Source of the DNA: Cohnella ginsengisoli
GTDB taxonomy: Bacteria > Bacillota > Bacilli > Paenibacillales > Paenibacillaceae
Reading direction: 5' to 3'
DNA: 64,000 nucleotides
NCBI RefSeq assembly: GCF_029525555.1
Contig: NZ_JAPDHZ010000002.1
Coordinates: forward strand, 347,868-411,867
Shown here: one piece after another, positions 46,975 through 56,948 of the stretch
Position numbering within the stretch: position 1 is the first letter of the stretch
Layout of the letters: each line of letters starts with the position of its first letter
Notes under the pieces: model-generated
Databases searched by the model: none
What the model saw: only the letters and a program-made list of their open reading frames with translations
Told to the model about the DNA's origin: nothing
Translations under genes and position numbers: made by a program

Positions 46975-47961
46975 CTAGTATCGCGCCAGCTCCAGCATGG
47001 CCGCCTTCAGCTTATCCTTGTTCAGCATGAACTGCTTTTCGCCCACCGGATTGTACGGCATGGCCGGTACGTCGGGACCGCACAGACGGCGGATCGGCGC
47101 GTCGAGGTCGTAAAGCAGCTCCTCGGCGATGATCGCGGCGACTTCGCCGCCGATGCCGCCGGTTTTGTTGTCCTCGTGAACGATCAGTACCTTGCCGGTG
47201 CGCGCGGCCGCTTCGAGGATGCCCTCGCGGTCGAGCGGCTGAATCGTGCGCAGGTCGAGGATATGCGCCTCGATGCCTTCCTCGCGCGACAGCTCCTCGG
47301 CAGCCTGCATCGCAAAATGAAGCGGCATGCTGTAGCTGATCACCGTGATGTCGCTGCCTTCGCGCAGCACGTTCGCTTTGCCGATCGGCACCGTGTACTC
47401 GCCTTCGGGCACTTCGTCGCTTACGAGACGGTAGCATTTTTTATTTTCGAAAAAGATGACGGGATCCGGATCGCGAATCGCGGAGATGAGCAGACCCTTG
47501 GCGTCATAGGCGGTCGCAGGCGCGACGATCTTGAGGCCCGGGGTGCCGAAAAACACCGATTCGGTGCACTGCGAATGGTACAGGCCGCCGAACACGCCGC
47601 CGCCGATCGGCGCGCGGATGACGACGGGACAGCTCCAGTCGTTGTTCGAGCGATAGCGGATCTTCGCCGCCTCGCTGATGATCTGGTTGGCCGCAGGGAA
47701 CATGAAATCGGAGTACTGCATCTCGGCGATCGGCTTCATGCCCGCCATCGCGGCGCCGATCGCGACGCCCGCGATCGCGGATTCCGCCAGCGGCGTATCG
47801 ATCGCCCGATCCTCGCCGAACTGCTGCTGCAGTCCCTTGGTCGTGCCGAACACGCCGCCTTTGAGACCGACGTCCTCCCCGAGGACGAACACGCTGTCGT
47901 CCCGCTCCATCTCTTCCTTCATGGCCAATCGGATCGCGTCGATATATTCGATTACCGGCAT
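46975..47961 (-). CDS. bkdAB: Branched-chain 2-oxoacid dehydrogenase E1 beta subunit
   Basis: 328 residues. Transketolase-like pyrimidine-binding domain with LGEDVGLKGGVFGTTKGLQ, TPLAESAIAGVAIGAAMAG and QYSDFMFPAANQI, and C-terminal VLIVHEDNKTGGIGGEVAA. Three bases after bkdAA. Confidence 0.95.
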   Translation of the reverse strand: MPVIEYIDAIRLAMKEEMERDDSVFVLGEDVGLKGGVFGTTKGLQQQFGEDRAIDTPLAESAIAGVAIGAAMAGMKPIAEMQYSDFMFPAANQIISEAAKIRYRSNNDWSCPVVIRAPIGGGVFGGLYHSQCTESVFFGTPGLKIVAPATAYDAKGLLISAIRDPDPVIFFENKKCYRLVSDEVPEGEYTVPIGKANVLREGSDITVISYSMPLHFAMQAAEELSREEGIEAHILDLRTIQPLDREGILEAAARTGKVLIVHEDNKTGGIGGEVAAIIAEELLYDLDAPIRRLCGPDVPAMPYNPVGEKQFMLNKDKLKAAMLELARY

Positions 47962-47964
47962 GCG

Positions 47965-48993
47965 TTAGCGCACCTCCCCGTTGTCTTCGGCGTACACGTA
48001 GCGGAAAGCGTCCTCCGCCGACTGGTACGGCGCTTGCTCGGCATAAGCCGTCGCCTCGTCGAGCTCCTTGCGGATGCGCTGCTGCAGCGCCTGCTCCCGC
48101 TCCTCCGACCAAAGCCCGAGCTGCTCCAGATACGCGCGGAAAGCCGGCAGCGCGTCCTTGGCCCGGTTTTCGTCGACCTCTTCCTTGGTACGGTAGGCCA
48201 TGTCGTTGTCCGACGTCGAGTGCGGCGTGACGCGGTACGTCATGATCTCCACCAGCGTCGGCCCTTCGCCGGCCAGCGCCCGCTCGTGCGCTTCGCGGAA
48301 CACGCGGTATACTTCAAGCGGATCATGTCCGTCGACCCGAATGCCGGGGAAGCCGTAGCCGAGCGCGCGGTCGCTGATGCGGCCGGCCGTCTGCTTGGAC
48401 AGCGGCACCGAGATCGCGTAGCCGTTGTTCTCGCAGACGAAGATGACGGGCAGCTTCTGTACGCCCGCGAAGTTGCAGCCTTCGTGAAAGTCGCCCTGGT
48501 TGCTCGAGCCCTCGCCGAACGAGACGATCGCAACGGACGATTCGCCGCGAATCTTCGAGGCGAGCGCGAAGCCGACCGCGTGCGGCACCTGCGTCGTAAC
48601 CGGGCTCGAGCCCGTCGCGATGCGCAGCCTGCGGCATCCGAAGTGCGCGGACATCTGGCGTCCGGCGCTGTTCGGGTCTTCGCCCTTGCCGTAAAGCGCC
48701 AGCATCAGCTCCTTGACGGTCATGCCGACCGTCAGCACCAGGCCGTAGTCGCGGTAATAAGGGAGAAACCAGTCTTTGTCGCGGTCCATGGCAAAGCCCA
48801 TCGCCACCTGCGACGGCTCCTGCGTAATGCCCGATATGTGGAAGTTCACCTTCCCGGCGCGCTGCAGCACCTGGCCGCGCTCGTCGAACCTGCGCGCGAG
48901 CATCATCGTCTCGTACATGGCGACGGCCCGCTCGTCCGTCAAGCCCAGCGCGATATGCCGCGCTTGTTGGTCTACGCTGCCTTTCTGGGTCAT
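47965..48993 (-). CDS. bkdAA: Branched-chain 2-oxoacid dehydrogenase E1 alpha subunit
   Basis: 342 residues. Thiamine diphosphate motif FGEGSSNQGDFHEGCNFAG ... ENNGYAISVP, and TGSSPVTTQVPHAVGFALA as in BkdAA. The loop TPHSTSDNDMAYRTKEEVD is the phosphorylation-loop equivalent. Supplies branched acyl-CoA primers for anteiso/iso fatty acids. A TATAAT at 49089-49084 may be part of its own promoter, since 278 bases separate it from lpdV. Confidence 0.95.
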   Translation of the reverse strand: MTQKGSVDQQARHIALGLTDERAVAMYETMMLARRFDERGQVLQRAGKVNFHISGITQEPSQVAMGFAMDRDKDWFLPYYRDYGLVLTVGMTVKELMLALYGKGEDPNSAGRQMSAHFGCRRLRIATGSSPVTTQVPHAVGFALASKIRGESSVAIVSFGEGSSNQGDFHEGCNFAGVQKLPVIFVCENNGYAISVPLSKQTAGRISDRALGYGFPGIRVDGHDPLEVYRVFREAHERALAGEGPTLVEIMTYRVTPHSTSDNDMAYRTKEEVDENRAKDALPAFRAYLEQLGLWSEEREQALQQRIRKELDEATAYAEQAPYQSAEDAFRYVYAEDNGEVR

Positions 48994-49271
48994 GAAGCGT
49001 CCCTCCCGGCTTTTGTTTTAGGATTTGTTTTAGAAGTTGTCGTTAGTGTTATAACCTGGTCTTAATACTTGAACCTAGAACCTATTATACAGCGGCGCGA
49101 TCGAAAAAGAAACCGCGGGCGGAGCGGGGTTCGGTTATCCGTCTCGGGTGAGGCCCGTTCAAGCGTGCGCCGCGTCTTCGGCCGGCTCCCGCAACGCAAA
49201 ACGGCCTCGCCTGAAAAACGGGCGAAACCGCGTGCGCGAAGCGCCGCGGCGAAAGCCTGGCGCTGCTTCCT

Positions 49272-50712
49272 TTATGAACCGTGCGAAGCGGAGCCGGAGA
49301 CGGCCTGCATCACTTCCTGCATCGCTTCGGATAACGTCGGATGCGGATGAATGGCGCGGCCGATCTCCCACGGCACCGCATCCAGCAGCTTTGCGAGCGA
49401 TGCCTCGGCGATTAGGTCGGTCGCGTGGGGACCGACGAGATGGAAGCCCAGCAGATCGCCCGTCTTCCGGTCGACGACCGCCTTCGCGAAGCCTTCGGGC
49501 TCGCCGTGCACGAGCGCCTTGCCGAAGACGCGCATCGGCAGCTTCGCCGCGCGCGTCTCGAAGCCGGCCGCCTTGGCCGCCGCCTCGGTCCATCCGATGG
49601 CCGCGGCCTCGGGCCGGCTGTAGATCGCCCGCGGCACGTCGCGGTCGGGCGTGCGGGGAATCGGCTGCCCGAGTATATGGGCGACCGCGACCTCCGCCTC
49701 GTGCATGGCCGCGTGCGCCAGCTGCACGCCGCCGATGACGTCGCCGACGGCGTAAATATGCGGCTCCCCGGTCTGCAGCGTCGCCGGATTCACCGTCACG
49801 AACCCGCCGGCCGCCTTGACGTCCGTATTTTCGAAGCCGAGGTTGTCGACGTTGCCGACGCGTCCGACGGATACGAGCATGCGCTGCGCCTCGAGCGTCT
49901 CGGCTTCGCCTGCGGACGTCTCGATGCGGACGGACACGCCCCCCCTCGGCCGACGCGCAGGACGAAGCGTCCAGCTTCGCGCCCAGACGCAGCTTCACGC
50001 CTCGCCTCTCGAGCTGGCGGGCCAGCTCCGAGGAGATATCCTTGTCTTCGCCGGGCAGCAGGCGGTCCGCCGTCTCGACGAGCGTCACCGCCGTGCCAAA
50101 GTCGCCGAGCAGCGACGCCCATTCGACGCCGATGACGCCGCCGCCGACGATGATCGCGCTGGCCGGAAGCGACGGCCACGTCAACGCTTCGTCGCTCGTC
50201 ACGACGCGAACGCCGTCATACGGCAGCCCTTCGAGTCTCCGCGGACGCGATCCTGTCGCCAAGATGAGATGACGAGGCACGACGGTCTCCGACTCTCCGT
50301 CCTCGAGCTCTACGGCGATCGCGCCGCCGCGCGGCGAGAAGATCGACGGACCGGTCAACCGGCCGGCTCCCCGGATCACTTGAATGCGGTTTTGCTTCAT
50401 CAGCGCCTCTACGCCCTTGTGAAGCTGTCCGACCACGTCGTCTTTGCGGTTCATGACGGCGCTCCAGTCCACGCTGACGCCATCGGCCTCGGCCAGGCGG
50501 ACGCCGTAAGACGCCGCGCTTCGAACCGTAGCGTATACTTCGGCGCTGCGAAGCAGCGTCTTGCTCGGAATGCAGCCGCGATGCAGGCACGTTCCGCCGA
50601 GCTTGTCCTTTTCAATAATAGCCACGCTCCGTCCCGCTTGAGCGGCACGGACGGCGGCGGTATAGCCGCCGGGACCGCCGCCCAGGATGGCGACGTCGAC
50701 TTCGATTGGCAT
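49272..50712 (-). CDS. lpdV: Dihydrolipoamide dehydrogenase E3 (frame broken at a C/G run)
   Basis: VDVAILGGGPGGYTAAVRAA FAD motif, redox disulfide GGTCLHRGCIPSKTLL, NAD motif IIVGGGVIGVEWASLLGDFG, and the C-terminal His-Glu pair in HPHPTLSEAMQEV. Seven C at 49939-49945 (plus strand) should be six, restoring SSCASAEGGVSVRIETSAGE. Repaired 479 residues. First gene of the bkd group here. Confidence 0.94.
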
Positions 50713-51007
50713 GAAGGTACCTCCGGATCTGTAGGCTTTGGAGCAGCATGATTATGTATTTAGAGCTTGGCGTCTTCGGAAAAGCACGCCGCTTTCTTCA
50801 TTCCCGCCGACCCTATCATTATAGCGTCTCGCGCCGCAACAAAAAAAGTTCGGCGTCTCGGCGGCGGATCGAAGGCCAATTCCCGCCATTTTTTGCTAAA
50901 AGCGAACGATCCCCTGCACGCACGTCCTTTACGTTCTCATTTACGATGGACATATTCTCGATAAATCGCTATCATTAGAGCATAGAACAGGAAGGTGGAC
51001 ATGACCG
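50713..51007. other. Intergenic region between lpdV and yqzF
   Basis: Short plus-strand frames (50748-50978) have no ribosome site or family match. Divergent promoters are expected here but no clear consensus was assigned. Confidence 0.5.
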
Positions 51008-51322
51008 TTGAAGCTCGTTATCTCGCGCTTGATCGCCATTCTCTTGCTCGTCGTGCCCGGCCTCGCCGCCGCATACGGCTTCCTGCTGATGAAGGACGCC
51101 TTGTTCGATTATTTCGCGCAGTTCGGGAACGTCAACCTGCCCGATCCCCATTTTGACCTTTGGCACTTCTTGCTGGGATTCGTTTTATTTCTCGTCGGCG
51201 TCGGCTTCATCGGCGGCTGGATTTTTTTCCGCGACCGCAAGCACAACTACGTGTCGCCCCGCTTCCGCGCGAAGCGCCCTCCGCGTCCTCCGCGCGACGG
51301 CAGCAAGTCGGGCGGTCAATAA
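51008..51322 (+). CDS. yqzF: DUF2627 membrane protein (YqzF type, TTG start)
   Basis: 104 residues with two membrane segments (VISRLIAILLLVVPGLAAAY and FLLGFVLFLVGVGFIGGWIF) and the invariant-looking FFRDRKHNYVSPRF before a basic Pro/Arg tail. TTG start behind AAGGTGG. Function unknown; YqzF sits beside the bkd operon in Bacillus as here. Confidence 0.85.
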   Translation: MKLVISRLIAILLLVVPGLAAAYGFLLMKDALFDYFAQFGNVNLPDPHFDLWHFLLGFVLFLVGVGFIGGWIFFRDRKHNYVSPRFRAKRPPRPPRDGSKSGGQ

Positions 51323-51334
51323 ATGATTAAAAAG

Positions 51335-51375
51335 GAATAGCGCCTTCGCGAATCGCGGCGCTATTCTTTTTTTTG
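51335..51375. terminator. Terminator shared by yqzF and the AraC gene
   Basis: GAATAGCGCC and GGCGCTATTC perfect stem followed by eight T on the plus strand. On the minus strand the same DNA would hold the end of the AraC gene. Confidence 0.85.
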
Positions 51376-52285
51376 TTTCTCGGGCATGCGATGCAAGTCC
51401 TTTGTCCGCCGAACCCGCCTTTCGATAGGCGCTTGGCGTGCAGCCGTAAATGCCGCGAAACAGCTTGATAAAATAACTGAAGTTATCGAACCCCGCCTCC
51501 AGTGCGACCTCGGAGATCGTCGATTCGGACGCGGTCAGCCTGCCCGCCGCATACCGGATTCGATGACGGTTCAGATATTCGACCGGCGTCCTGCGCATAT
51601 ACGCTTTGAACATGCGGCTAAAATGCCCTTCGCTCATGCCGGCCACGTCGGCCAGCTCCCGCAGGCTTAACTTCCGCGCGAAGTTCGTCTCCATGTAAAC
51701 CAAGGTTTGCTTCAGCCGCTCTGCCGAATGGCTCTCGCCTTCGTCCGCCGGCGACCGCGATTGCCATTGACCTGCGTCGATCAGATCCGCGAACAGAGTC
51801 AGCAGGCCTGCCTTTACCCGAAGCTCCCGGGCCGGATCGGCGGCATGCTCGAGCCTCTGAATCGCGGCGATCGATGCGATAGCCTCTTGGCCCCAAGGCG
51901 TATGCGGCGTCCAGTGATGCGGCGGCCCGGACCGCCCGCGCTGCAACGGACGCAAATAGCGCGCGGAGATCGCGTCGTCCGGGCCGCCGTCCAGCCAGCC
52001 AAGGTCGCAGACGAGCGCTTCGTACGCGCAGTCCGACGCATCGAGCGGGTATCCGCCGTGCAGCAGCCCGCCGGGTATGAACAAAGCCTCTCCTGCGGAC
52101 ACTTCGTAGGCGGACAATCCGATTTGGAACACGGCGCGCCCGGACGTTACCCTTAAAAATTCGATCTCTTCGTGCCAATGAAAATCGAGAATGCCTTCCT
52201 GGGACGTCCGCGCTTGCTGATAGAAACCGACCGGGAAGCCCGGCGTGCCGTGTCGGCGGTCCTCTTTTAACAATTTATTGTCCAC
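51361..52285 (-). CDS. AraC-family regulator with N-terminal cupin (C-terminus likely frameshifted)
   Basis: Cupin sensor (LDFHWHEEIEFLRVTSGRAV, PGGLLHGGYPLDA) and a C-terminal AraC DNA-binding domain (RKLSLRELADVAGMSEGHFS, VALEAGFDNFSYFIKLFRGI). The frame as read continues to 51185 antisense to yqzF; taking seven rather than eight T at 51367-51374 (plus strand) gives RETKKE then TAG at 51361, about 308 residues, the family size. Divergent from the GH31 gene and a likely activator of it. Confidence 0.85.
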
Positions 52286-52411
52286 GCGCTCGCAGCCGCC
52301 TCATAATCGTGTTATTTTTAAACATAATATTGCAAGAAATTCGATAAATCAATCGGTATTATGTTAATCAAAGAGAGCGGTTTCCTACGCTCGAACAGGA
52401 GGTCCGATTTC

Positions 52412-54756
52412 ATGAAATTCAGCAACGGCTATTGGCTGACCCGCGAAGGCTTCGAGGTGCTGACGCCTTACGAGGTGCACAGCATCGACATCGCCCCGAA
52501 CAAACTGACGGTGTTCGCGCCGCATCGCCATCTCGAGCATCGCGGCAATACGCTGAACGAAGCGCTCACGACGATCGAGTTCGATTCCCCCCCCTTCCCG
52601 ACGTCATTCGGGTAAAGTTGTATCACCACAAGGGACGCAAACGGCTGTCGCCGGGCGCTTTCCCGTTGACCGGCGGTCAACAAGCCGCTGCAGTGACGAT
52701 CGAGGACGACGAGGATCGGGTTACGCTGACCAGCGGCGATACGAGCGTCTCGATCGCGAAGGCGCATCCGCTTCGCATTACTTATTATTATAAAGGCCGC
52801 AAGCTGACCGGCAGCGGATTCCGCCAGACCGGATTCGTGAGGGGCGCGGACGGCGTTCATTACTTCCGCGAGCAGCTCGATCTGGCGGTCGGAGAGACGG
52901 TATACGGACTCGGCGAGCGCTTCTCCGCTTTCGTCAAAAACGGGCAAAGCGTCGATATCTGGAACCAGGACGGCGGAACGGCCTCCGAGCAAGCGTATAA
53001 AAACGTGCCGTTCTACGTTACGAATCGCGGCTACGGCGTGTTCGTCAACCATCCGGAGCTCGTCTCTTTCGAGGTCGCATCGGAAAAGGTGTCGAAAACG
53101 CAGTTCAGCGTGCAGGGCGAACAGCTCGAATACATGATCGTAGGCGGCGATTCGCTGAAGGACGTGCTCGCCAATTACACGTCGCTCACCGGCAAGCCCG
53201 CGCTTCCTCCCGCTTGGACGTTCGGACTGTGGCTGACGACGTCTTTCACGACGAATTACGACGAGGAGACCGTGAACAGCTTCGTGGACGGCATGGCGCA
53301 GCGCGATCTCCCGCTGTCCGTTTTCCACTTCGACTGCTTCTGGATGAAAGAGTACCAATGGTGCGACTTCGAATGGGACGAGCGCGTCTTCCCGGATCCG
53401 AAGGGCATGCTCGATCGGCTGAAGGCGAAGGGGCTCAAAATCTGCGTATGGATCAACTCGTATATCGCTCAGCGCTCCAAGCTGTTCGACGAAGGCATGG
53501 CGCAAGGCTATCTGCTCAAGCGGAAGGACGGCAGCGTCTGGCAGAGCGACCTGTGGCAGTACGGCATGGGCATCGTAGACTTTACGAATCCGGATGCCTG
53601 CCGCTGGTTCGGAGACAAGCTGCGTGCGCTCGTCGATATGGGCGTCGACAGCTTCAAGACCGACTTCGGCGAGCGGATCCCGACGGAAGACGTCGTCTAC
53701 TTCGACGGATCTGACCCACAGCAGATGCATAACTACTATACCCAGCTGTACAACAAGGTCGTATTCGACGTGCTCGAGGAGAAAAAAGGCCGCGGCGAAG
53801 CCGCGCTGTTCGCCCGTTCGGCGACGGCCGGCGGCCAGCAGTTCCCGGTACACTGGGGCGGAGACTGCGAGGCGACGTTCGAATCGATGGCGGAAAGCCT
53901 GCGCGGCGGCCTGTCGCTCGGTCTCTCGGGCTTCGGCTTCTGGAGCCACGACATCGGCGGCTTCGAGCAAAGCGCTACGCCGGACCTTTACAAACGCTGG
54001 GTCGCCTTCGGACTGCTGTCCAGCCACAGCCGCCTGCACGGCAGCACCTCCTACCGGGTGCCGTGGCTGTTCGACGAAGAAGCGGTCGACGTGCTCCGCC
54101 GCTTTACCAAGCTGAAGGCGAGCCTCATGCCGTACCTGTTCGCCCAGGCGGCCCAGTCAAGCCGCATCGGCCTGCCGATGATGCGCGCCATGCTGCTCGA
54201 GTTCGGCGAGGATCCGGCCTGCGATTATCTGGATCGCCAATTCATGCTCGGCGACTCCCTGCTCGTCTCGCCGATCTTCAATAGCGACGGCGAATCGGCC
54301 TATTACTTGCCGAAGGGCAAATGGACGCACTTCCTGTCCGGCGAAGTCGTCGAAGGCGGCTCGTGGCATCGCGAGACTTACGATTACATGAGTCTGCCGT
54401 TATACGCCCGCGAAGGATCGCTTATCGCGGTCGGCGCGACCGACGACCGTCCGGACTACGATTATACGACCGGCGTAACGCTGCACCTGTTCGAGCTCGG
54501 CGACGGCGCTTCCGCCTCCGCGGATATCGTCGGCGAAGACGGCGCAGTCCGTCTCGCGGTCACTGCCGAGCGCAGCGGCGGCACGATCTCGGTCACGGCT
54601 ACGGGCGAAGCCGCCGACACCGCCGACTGGTCGATTCAGCTGCGCGGGATCGAAGCGGTTCGCGCCGTGACCGGCGGCGAAGCGTCCGCGGCGGACGGAC
54701 TCGGCCTGAAAGTACGCCGCTCTGCAGGCGAGCGCCGCATCGAGATCGAGCTTTAA
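52412..54756 (+). CDS. GH31 alpha-xylosidase, YicI-like (frame broken at a C run)
   Basis: MKFSNGYWLTREGFEVLTPYEVHS start with AGGAGGT upstream. Eight C at 52587-52594 break the frame; six restore EFDSPLPDVIRVKLYHHKGR. Catalytic nucleophile Asp in SFKTDFGERIPTE and acid/base Asp in VHWGGDCEATFESM; LGLSGFGFWSHDIGGFE is the GH31 signature. About 780 residues, very like E. coli YicI, which cleaves isoprimeverose-type xylosides. Controlled perhaps by the divergent AraC gene. Confidence 0.92.
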
Positions 54757-54776
54757 GATTTGGCATAGACGCAGTG

Positions 54777-54829
54777 AAGGAGCCGTCCCTATCGTCATGT
54801 AAATGACCGAGGGGCGGCTCCTTCTTTTT
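54777..54829. terminator. Terminator between GH31 and FecCD genes
   Basis: AAGGAGCCG-TCCCT ... AGGGG-CGGCTCCTT stem followed by CTTTTTG on the plus strand, between convergent genes. Confidence 0.75.
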
Positions 54830-54840
54830 GTGTCGGCGCT

Positions 54841-55863
54841 TTATCTGGCGCGCGCCAGCAAATAAATAAAATACGGCGCGCCGATGATCGCGACGATCAT
54901 GCCTGTCGGCGTGTCGGAAATGCGGCTGATCGTATCCGCCGCGATCAGCAGCACGCTGCCGGACAGCGCGGAAGCGGCCAGCAGGATCTCGTGCCTGGAG
55001 CCGACGAGACGTCTGGCGAGGTGCGGACCGATCAGCCCGATGAAGCTGATCGCGCCGCCGACGGCGACGCAGCTGCCCGCAAGCGCGACCGCCGCGAGGA
55101 GCAGCAGCAGACGTTCCCGCTGCAGCCGGGCGCCCAGCCCTACGGACAAGTGATCGCCCAGGCTGAGCACGTTCAGCGTCCTGGCCTTCGCCATGACGAA
55201 CGGGATCAGCACCGCCATCCAGGGCAGCAGCGTCAGGACGAACTTCCAGTTGACGCCCCACAAACTGCCGGCGAGCCAGGTCGCGGCGAACTGGTATTGC
55301 TCCGGATTAAGGCGCTGCGTCAGGACGATGATCGCCGCGCTGATGCCCGCCTGCACCGCGATGCCGACGAGGACGAGACGCAGAACGGAGACGCCGTCCG
55401 ATTTTTTGTACGCGAGGAAGTAGACGAGCGCGCCGGCCGCCGCCGCGCCGAAAAACGCAAGGAACGGCAGCGTGTAGGGCGGAGAGGCGCTGATGGACGG
55501 GCGCAGCGCGACGAACAGGATGACCATCAGGCTTGCGCCCGAGTTGACGCCGATAAGGCCGGGATCCGCGAGCGGATTGCGCGTGATGCCCTGCAGGATG
55601 CAGCCGGCGAGCGCGAAGCCGGCGCCGACCAGCACCGAGATGACGATGCGCGGCAACCGGAACTGGAACAAAATAAGCGATTGCTTTTCCGTGCCGAAGC
55701 CCAAAAGCGTTTTACCGACGTCAAGCGGACTGAGACGAATATATCCGGTGTTCATGCTGACCACGAACACGACGACGACGAGCAGCGCCAAGCCGACGAC
55801 GGTGGACCATGCCTTCGCTCTTCGCCTCGTGTCCGAGGCTGCGTAGATCGATTTGGCGGCCAT
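54841..55863 (-). CDS. FecCD-family iron-siderophore permease, second subunit
   Basis: 340 residues. ILFQFRLPRIVISVLVGAGF, GCILQGITRNPLADPGLIGV, and FIGLIGPHLARRLVGSRHE are the diagnostic stretches; about nine membrane helices. Its ATG shares one base with the stop of the upstream permease gene. Substrate-binding and ATPase partners are not in the window. Confidence 0.93.
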   Translation of the reverse strand: MAAKSIYAASDTRRRAKAWSTVVGLALLVVVVFVVSMNTGYIRLSPLDVGKTLLGFGTEKQSLILFQFRLPRIVISVLVGAGFALAGCILQGITRNPLADPGLIGVNSGASLMVILFVALRPSISASPPYTLPFLAFFGAAAAGALVYFLAYKKSDGVSVLRLVLVGIAVQAGISAAIIVLTQRLNPEQYQFAATWLAGSLWGVNWKFVLTLLPWMAVLIPFVMAKARTLNVLSLGDHLSVGLGARLQRERLLLLLAAVALAGSCVAVGGAISFIGLIGPHLARRLVGSRHEILLAASALSGSVLLIAADTISRISDTPTGMIVAIIGAPYFIYLLARAR

Positions 55864-56912
55864 TACAGCTCCCTCCCTTCGCGTCTGGCCAGGTATAGGA
55901 GGAACGGCACGCCAATGATGGCGATGACCGCGCCCACAGGCGTCTCCGACCCCGGGCGCACCATTCTGGCGCCCAGATCGGCGAGCACGAACAATAGCGC
56001 TCCTAAAATCGCCGAGCACGGAACGATCCATCGATAGCTGACGCCGACGAGATAACGGGTAATGTGCGGTACCATCAGCCCGAGAAAGCTGACGAAGCCG
56101 ACGACCGACACGGAAGCGCCGGCCAGGACCAGTATAACGACGGCGCCGATCAGCTTGATCAAACCGACATTTACGCCGATACCCGCAGCCGTCTCGTCGC
56201 CAAGGCTAAGCAGCGTGATATAGCGCGCCAGCAACATGGACGCCAACAGACCGCCGCCGATCCACCACTGAATCACGTCCACCTGCGCCCAGCGGACGCC
56301 CGCGGCGCCGCCGAACAGCCAGAAGTCCAAGTTTTGGCCGATCCGGTATTTCAGGGCGATGCCTTCGCTGAGCGCGAGCAGCAGCGCCGATACGGCGGAG
56401 CCGGCGAGCGCCAGGCGAACCGGCGTCAGCCCGCCCCGCGACAGGCTGCCCAGACCGTAGATGAGCGCCGTGGCGCCGGCAGCGCCGGCGAACGACATCC
56501 AGATCAGCTGGCCGAACAGCAGATGCGGGATAAAGGCAAAACAGATTGCCAGCATGAAGCCGGCACCCGCGTTAATCCCGAGCAGCCCGGGATCGGCCAG
56601 CGGATTGCGCGTCATGCCCTGCATGACGGAGCCTGCGACCGCGAACGCCGCGCCCGTGAGCATGCAGGCGATCGTGCGCGGCATCCGCAGCGAGCGAACG
56701 ATCTGATGGTCTGTCAGATCGCGATTAAAGTGCCATATCGCGTCCCATACGACGGACAAGCCGATGTCCTTGGCACCGATCGAGATGGATAAGGCCATGC
56801 TGAACGCGAGCAGCGCCAGGCCGCCGATCAAAATGACGGACGCCGCCAGGGGCCGGGTGCGAAGCTTTTTCGCGGAAGCTTCCGCTCCCGCCCCGTTCGA
56901 ATTTGCTGCCAT
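55863..56912 (-). CDS. FecCD-family iron-siderophore permease, first subunit
   Basis: 349 residues, paralogous to the next gene: RMPRTIACMLTGAAFAVAGS, VMQGMTRNPLADPGLLGINA, FLGLMVPHITRYLVGVSYRW. Together they form the heterodimeric channel of a siderophore or haem importer. Thirty-six bases after the ABC exporter gene and likely in the same Fur-controlled transcript. Confidence 0.93.
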   Translation of the reverse strand: MAANSNGAGAEASAKKLRTRPLAASVILIGGLALLAFSMALSISIGAKDIGLSVVWDAIWHFNRDLTDHQIVRSLRMPRTIACMLTGAAFAVAGSVMQGMTRNPLADPGLLGINAGAGFMLAICFAFIPHLLFGQLIWMSFAGAAGATALIYGLGSLSRGGLTPVRLALAGSAVSALLLALSEGIALKYRIGQNLDFWLFGGAAGVRWAQVDVIQWWIGGGLLASMLLARYITLLSLGDETAAGIGVNVGLIKLIGAVVILVLAGASVSVVGFVSFLGLMVPHITRYLVGVSYRWIVPCSAILGALLFVLADLGARMVRPGSETPVGAVIAIIGVPFLLYLARREGREL

Positions 56913-56948
56913 AGATTCAATACCTGCCTCGACTGTAACGTTAAATGA

